A DNA stretch of 9,116 nucleotides from Synechococcaceae bacterium Bin_79_3. GTDB taxonomy: Bacteria; Cyanobacteriota; Cyanobacteriia; PCC-6307; Cyanobiaceae. The translations under genes were made by a program, and so were the position numbers. The stretch is taken from the NCBI GenBank assembly GCA_009914645.1, contig VFLB01000203.1, positions 1 through 9,116 of the forward strand, written 5' to 3'. This document shows positions 6,507-9,116 of this stretch, piece after piece. Numbering within the stretch: the first letter of the stretch is position 1; each line of letters begins with the position of its first letter. The notes below the pieces were generated by a model. That model had not been told where the DNA came from and did not search any database. It saw only the letters and a program-made list of their open reading frames with translations.

Positions 6507-7742
6507 TTAACCCATTAGATGGCCGAGTTTTTCGGCCTTAGTGTTCAAATAAGCAGCGTTATGTTCCCCTGGATTTATCACCAGGGGGCAGCGTTCCACC
6601 ACTTCAAGCCCATAGCCGCCAAGGCCTGCAATTTTCCGAGGGTTATTGGTGATTAGCCGCAGACGATGAACCCCTAAATCAAAAAGGATTTGGGCGCCAA
6701 CACCGTAATTGCGTAAATCTGCTGCAAAACCAAGTTTCTCATTTGCTTCAACGGTGTCTAGGCCTCCATCTTGAAGAGAGTAGGCCTTGAGTTTGTTTAT
6801 TAAGCCAATACCACGACCTTCTTGGCGTAAATAAACCACCACCCCACATGCTTCTGCTTCGATCATGCGTAAGGCGGCTTCCAGTTGGGGCCTGCAATCG
6901 CACCGTAAGGAGCCAAATGCATCGCCGGTGAGACATTCCGAATGAACCCTTACCAATACAGGTTTATTGCTGGCTTTTGGATTCCCTTTAACAATTGCAA
7001 GATGGTCTTGTCCATCAAGACTATTGCGATAACCAATGGCTTCAAAATGGCCAAATTGGCTGGGTAAGTTGGCTGCTGCTTCGCGCACCACGAAGCGTTC
7101 ATTGCTAAGCCGGTAGCTTATTAAATCGGCAATTGTGATAAGGCACAGCTGATGTTGTTGAGCATATTTATGTAAATCTGCCAATCGCGCCATTGAACCA
7201 TTGGCATTTTGAATTTCGCAAATAACCCCAGCTGGATAAAGACCGGCAAGGCGTGCCAAATCGATTGCTGCTTCTGTATGGCCAGCGCGTTTTAACACCC
7301 CTCCGGATCTAGCCCGCAGCGGAAACACATGACCTGGCCTTCTTAAGTCTTGGGGGCGGGTGTGGGGATTGAGGGCAACTTGAATTGTGCGAGCCCGATC
7401 TTCAGCAGATATACCGGTGCTTACTCCCTGCTCTGGGCCAGCATCGATGCTCACAGTGAAGGCGGTTTGATTCGAATCTGTGTTGTTGTCCACCATCAGT
7501 GGCAACTCGAGTTCATCGAGCCTGGAGCCTTCCATTGCGATACAAATCAAGCCCCGGGCTTCTGTGGCCATGAAATTGATTTGATGCGGCGTGGCAAATT
7601 GAGCGGCACAGATCAAATCCCCTTCGTTTTCACGATTTTCATCGTCTACCACCACCACGCAGGCCCCTTCCCGGATCGCCTGGAGCGCTTTTTCGATCGT
7701 ATCGAATTGAATTTCAAGGCTTTTGGCAGTTGAGCTAACCAT
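6507..7742 (-). CDS. ribBA: Bifunctional riboflavin enzyme RibBA (DHBP synthase / GTP cyclohydrolase II)
   Basis: This fusion catalyses both entry reactions of riboflavin synthesis: ribulose-5-phosphate to 3,4-dihydroxy-2-butanone-4-phosphate (RibB), and GTP to the diaminopyrimidine intermediate (RibA). The 411-residue protein has the RibB domain at about 10-210, with the acidic [10 protein letters not shown] (33-42), [11 protein letters not shown] and [16 protein letters not shown]. The RibA domain follows, with zinc ligands C270, C281 and C283 in [16 protein letters not shown], then [11 protein letters not shown] and NNPRKIAGL. Both active sites look intact. The start is ATG 7742; the only purine-rich site (AGGA) is about 20 bases upstream, so start recognition is weak. 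The 80-bp leader shows no RFN (FMN riboswitch) motif. A GC-rich hairpin lies within the last codons. Confidence 0.97.
   Translation of the reverse strand: MVSSTAKSLEIQFDTIEKALQAIREGACVVVVDDENRENEGDLICAAQFATPHQINFMATEARGLICIAMEGSRLDELELPLMVDNNTDSNQTAFTVSIDAGPEQGVSTGISAEDRARTIQVALNPHTRPQDLRRPGHVFPLRARSGGVLKRAGHTEAAIDLARLAGLYPAGVICEIQNANGSMARLADLHKYAQQHQLCLITIADLISYRLSNERFVVREAAANLPSQFGHFEAIGYRNSLDGQDHLAIVKGNPKASNKPVLVRVHSECLTGDAFGSLRCDCRPQLEAALRMIEAEACGVVVYLRQEGRGIGLINKLKAYSLQDGGLDTVEANEKLGFAADLRNYGVGAQILFDLGVHRLRLITNNPRKIAGLGGYGLEVVERCPLVINPGEHNAAYLNTKAEKLGHLMG
6521..6537 (+). terminator. Possible weak terminator hairpin downstream of cyclophilin gene
   Basis: GGCCGA (6521-6526) pairs perfectly with TCGGCC (6532-6537) around a 5-base loop. 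The hairpin starts 25 bases after the cyclophilin stop, inside the last codons of ribBA. Neither strand has an immediate T-run; on the minus strand a run of six T (6500-6495) follows about 20 bases later. It could slow or end cyclophilin transcription, but it is not a canonical intrinsic terminator. Confidence 0.3.
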
Positions 7743-7822
7743 GGGCCGTAAACGCTGTTATTCCTTATAGAGCTTCTATCAGTTCTATCGATCTCTACAG
7801 TTTGCGCTCCTTGAGTGGTTCG
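7743..7822. promoter_or_regulatory. Divergent ribBA / argC promoter region
   Basis: This 80-bp spacer sits between the starts of ribBA (leftward) and argC (rightward). It contains a TATAAG hexamer on the minus strand near 7769-7764, a possible ribBA -10, and a short tandem repeat at 7774-7789. GAGTGG at 7813-7818 lies 4 bases before the argC ATG and may act as its ribosome site. A GTA-N8-TAT stretch at 7748-7761 only partly resembles an NtcA site. Promoter assignments are inference. Confidence 0.4.
7774..7789 (+). repeat. TTCTATC direct repeat in ribBA/argC spacer
   Basis: TTCTATC occurs at 7774-7780 and again at 7783-7789, a 9-bp period, followed by a degenerate third unit (TCTCTACAG, 7792-7800). 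It lies midway between the two start codons. Its position suits a regulator site, but the motif is short and unmatched to any family I recognise. Confidence 0.3.
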
Positions 7823-8902
7823 ATGGCTGGCACTAGCAATTCCCCTCGGCGGGTGGCAGTGATTGGAGCATCTGGTTATGGCGGGTTGCAAACCTTGCGC
7901 TTGCTGCAAGATCACCCTGAATTTCAGGTGTGTTTTCTTGGCGGAGAACGCAGCGCAGGTAAACGTTGGAGTGAAATGTGCCCTTTTTTACCACTAGCCG
8001 AAAATTTGTTAGTTCAAAACCCTGAACCAAAGCAAATTGCAGCTGCAGCTGATTTTGCGGTGCTAAGCCTCCCCAACGGCCTTGCCAGTGGCCTAGTGCC
8101 TGAGTTACTTGATTTAGGGGTAAAAGTGGTGGACCTATCCGCCGATTACAGATTTCCAAGCCTGGCTCAATGGGCAACTACCTACAGCGCTGAAGCCAAG
8201 GAATGCAATCGCCAAGATCAGAAACTTTGCTCAGAAGCTGTTTATGGCTTGGTGGAATGGGCGATGGAGAGTCTGCCGCTTGCCAGGTTGGTTGGAGCAC
8301 CTGGCTGTTTCCCAACCGCAAGTTTGCTAGCGCTGATGCCTTTGTTGCAACAGGGATTAATTGAAGGGGAGGGCATTGTTATCGATGCAAAAACCGGAAC
8401 TTCAGGTGGGGGGCGGGCCCCAAAAGAAAATCTTTTGTTTGCTGAAGCAGGGGAAGCAGTTGCCCCCTATGGAGTAGTTGGCCATCGCCATACAGCGGAG
8501 ATTGAATTGTTAGCTAGCCGGGCGGCCGGTAGAACTATTCAGTTGCAATTCACACCCCATTTAATTCCCATGGTTAGGGGGCTATTGGCCACGGTTTACG
8601 GCCGCTTACGGGATCCCGGTTTAACGGCTGAAGACCTCACTACATTGTTTCAAGTAACCTATAAAAATCATCCGTGCGTTGAGATTCTACCAGTGGGAAT
8701 TTATCCATCAACAAAATGGGTAAAGAATACAAATAAGGCCCTTATTTCTGTGGCAGTTGATAAACGCACAAGCCAGGTAATTGTTATGTGTGTAATTGAT
8801 AATATGATAAAGGGGCAGGCAGGGCAAGCAATTCAATGCCTAAATGTTATGGCTGGATTGGCTCCAGAGCTGGGTTTACCAATGCTACCTTTCTATCCAT
8901 AA
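7823..8902 (+). CDS. argC: N-acetyl-gamma-glutamyl-phosphate reductase ArgC
   Basis: ArgC reduces N-acetylglutamyl-5-phosphate with NADPH to the semialdehyde, the third step of arginine synthesis. The 359-residue protein has a Rossmann nucleotide-binding start (VAVIGASGYGG, 11-21). The catalytic cysteine is C162 in APGCFPT, and the dimerisation/catalytic domain has TGTSGGGR, VVGHRHTAEIE (H221/H223) and LIPMVRG. It ends in GQAIQCLNVMAGL and a YP terminus. The common GCYPT motif has Phe for Tyr here. ATG 7823 is preferred: GAGTGG lies just upstream and the Rossmann motif begins 10 residues in. A TTG at 7802 would add seven residues with no better ribosome site. The last 56 bp overlap purN on the other strand. 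Confidence 0.97.
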   Translation: MAGTSNSPRRVAVIGASGYGGLQTLRLLQDHPEFQVCFLGGERSAGKRWSEMCPFLPLAENLLVQNPEPKQIAAAADFAVLSLPNGLASGLVPELLDLGVKVVDLSADYRFPSLAQWATTYSAEAKECNRQDQKLCSEAVYGLVEWAMESLPLARLVGAPGCFPTASLLALMPLLQQGLIEGEGIVIDAKTGTSGGGRAPKENLLFAEAGEAVAPYGVVGHRHTAEIELLASRAAGRTIQLQFTPHLIPMVRGLLATVYGRLRDPGLTAEDLTTLFQVTYKNHPCVEILPVGIYPSTKWVKNTNKALISVAVDKRTSQVIVMCVIDNMIKGQAGQAIQCLNVMAGLAPELGLPMLPFYP

Positions 8903-9116
8903 TTTGAGTTAGATGCCTTGCTTTGGCAAGAACAATCGGAGCCAGTATTAAATGCTCTTGCTGATGTATTTTTGCACTTAATGATTCAAGATCATCTGCT
9001 TTTGTAATTAATACTTCTGCCTGAGCCAGTATGGGCCCTGCATCAACATCTAATACCACTTCGTGGACACTGCAACCGGTTTTAAGCACCCCAGCCAATA
9101 ATGCATCAGCAATTGC
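8847..9116 (-). CDS. purN: Phosphoribosylglycinamide formyltransferase PurN (C-terminal part; 5' end outside window)
   Basis: PurN transfers a formyl group from 10-formyl-tetrahydrofolate to glycinamide ribonucleotide in purine synthesis. The frame is open from the right edge to a TAA at 8849-8847, giving 89 residues of the C-terminal half. It begins at IADALLAGVLKTGCSVHEVV and contains the family segment DVDAGPILAQAEV, where the Asp before AGP matches catalytic D144 of E. coli PurN. The QQEHLILAPIVL helix follows. The catalytic Asn/His pair lies upstream, outside the window. The ATG at 9098 is internal to the conserved domain and is not the start. The last 17 or so codons lie antisense to the end of argC. 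Confidence 0.92.
   Translation of the reverse strand, partial: AIADALLAGVLKTGCSVHEVVLDVDAGPILAQAEVLITKADDLESLSAKIHQQEHLILAPIVLAKARHLTQIMDRKVALVNPALEPIQP

Noticed and set aside
7748..7761. NtcA site (GTA-N8-TAC) before argC
   Set aside because: The right half is TAT, not TAC, and no properly spaced -10 is clear.
7743..7822. FMN riboswitch upstream of ribBA
   Set aside because: The 80-bp leader is too short and has none of the conserved RFN motifs.
8853..8867. CTGGA/TCCAG hairpin at the argC/purN ends as terminator
   Set aside because: Only five base pairs, inside both coding regions, with no following T-run.

Overview
This window looks like core genome from a picocyanobacterium of the Synechococcus/Prochlorococcus/Cyanobium group. 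The inference rests on gene content: a dnaK-dnaJ pair followed by a cyanobacterial DUF3110 gene, a short cytosolic cyclophilin, ribBA and argC proteins that resemble what I recall from marine picocyanobacteria, very tight packing, and intermediate base composition. I saw no HIP1 octamers (GCGATCGC), no mobile elements, no tRNA or rRNA and no CRISPR. The species cannot be named from this sequence.

Layout. Bases 1-859 (minus) carry the 5' part of pstS, a periplasmic phosphate-binding protein; its 3' end lies off the left edge. A 116-bp divergent spacer (860-975) separates it from a plus-strand run of four tightly spaced genes: an Hsp70 chaperone (dnaK, 976-2931), a zinc-finger-less DnaJ (2940-3788), a DUF3110 protein of unknown function (3809-4198) and MurNAc-6-phosphate etherase (murQ, 4195-5121). 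A minus-strand methylthioadenosine phosphorylase gene (5100-6014) overlaps the end of murQ tail to tail and diverges from a cyclophilin gene (6059-6496). The cyclophilin gene converges, with a 10-bp gap, on ribBA (6507-7742, minus). ribBA diverges from argC (7823-8902), whose end overlaps the 3' part of purN (8847-9116, minus, running off the right edge).

How the genes relate. The chaperone pair and DUF3110/murQ look co-transcribed, with a 4-bp overlap or gaps of 20 bp or less. The remaining genes are single housekeeping functions: phosphate uptake, methionine salvage, proline isomerisation, riboflavin, arginine and purine synthesis. All three convergent junctions lack room for a classic intrinsic terminator.

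No clear new system is present. The best leads are the uncharacterised DUF3110 gene locked between a DnaK/DnaJ pair and murQ, the unusual DnaK linker and tail, the altered MurQ signature, and repeated or palindromic elements in the two divergent promoter regions.
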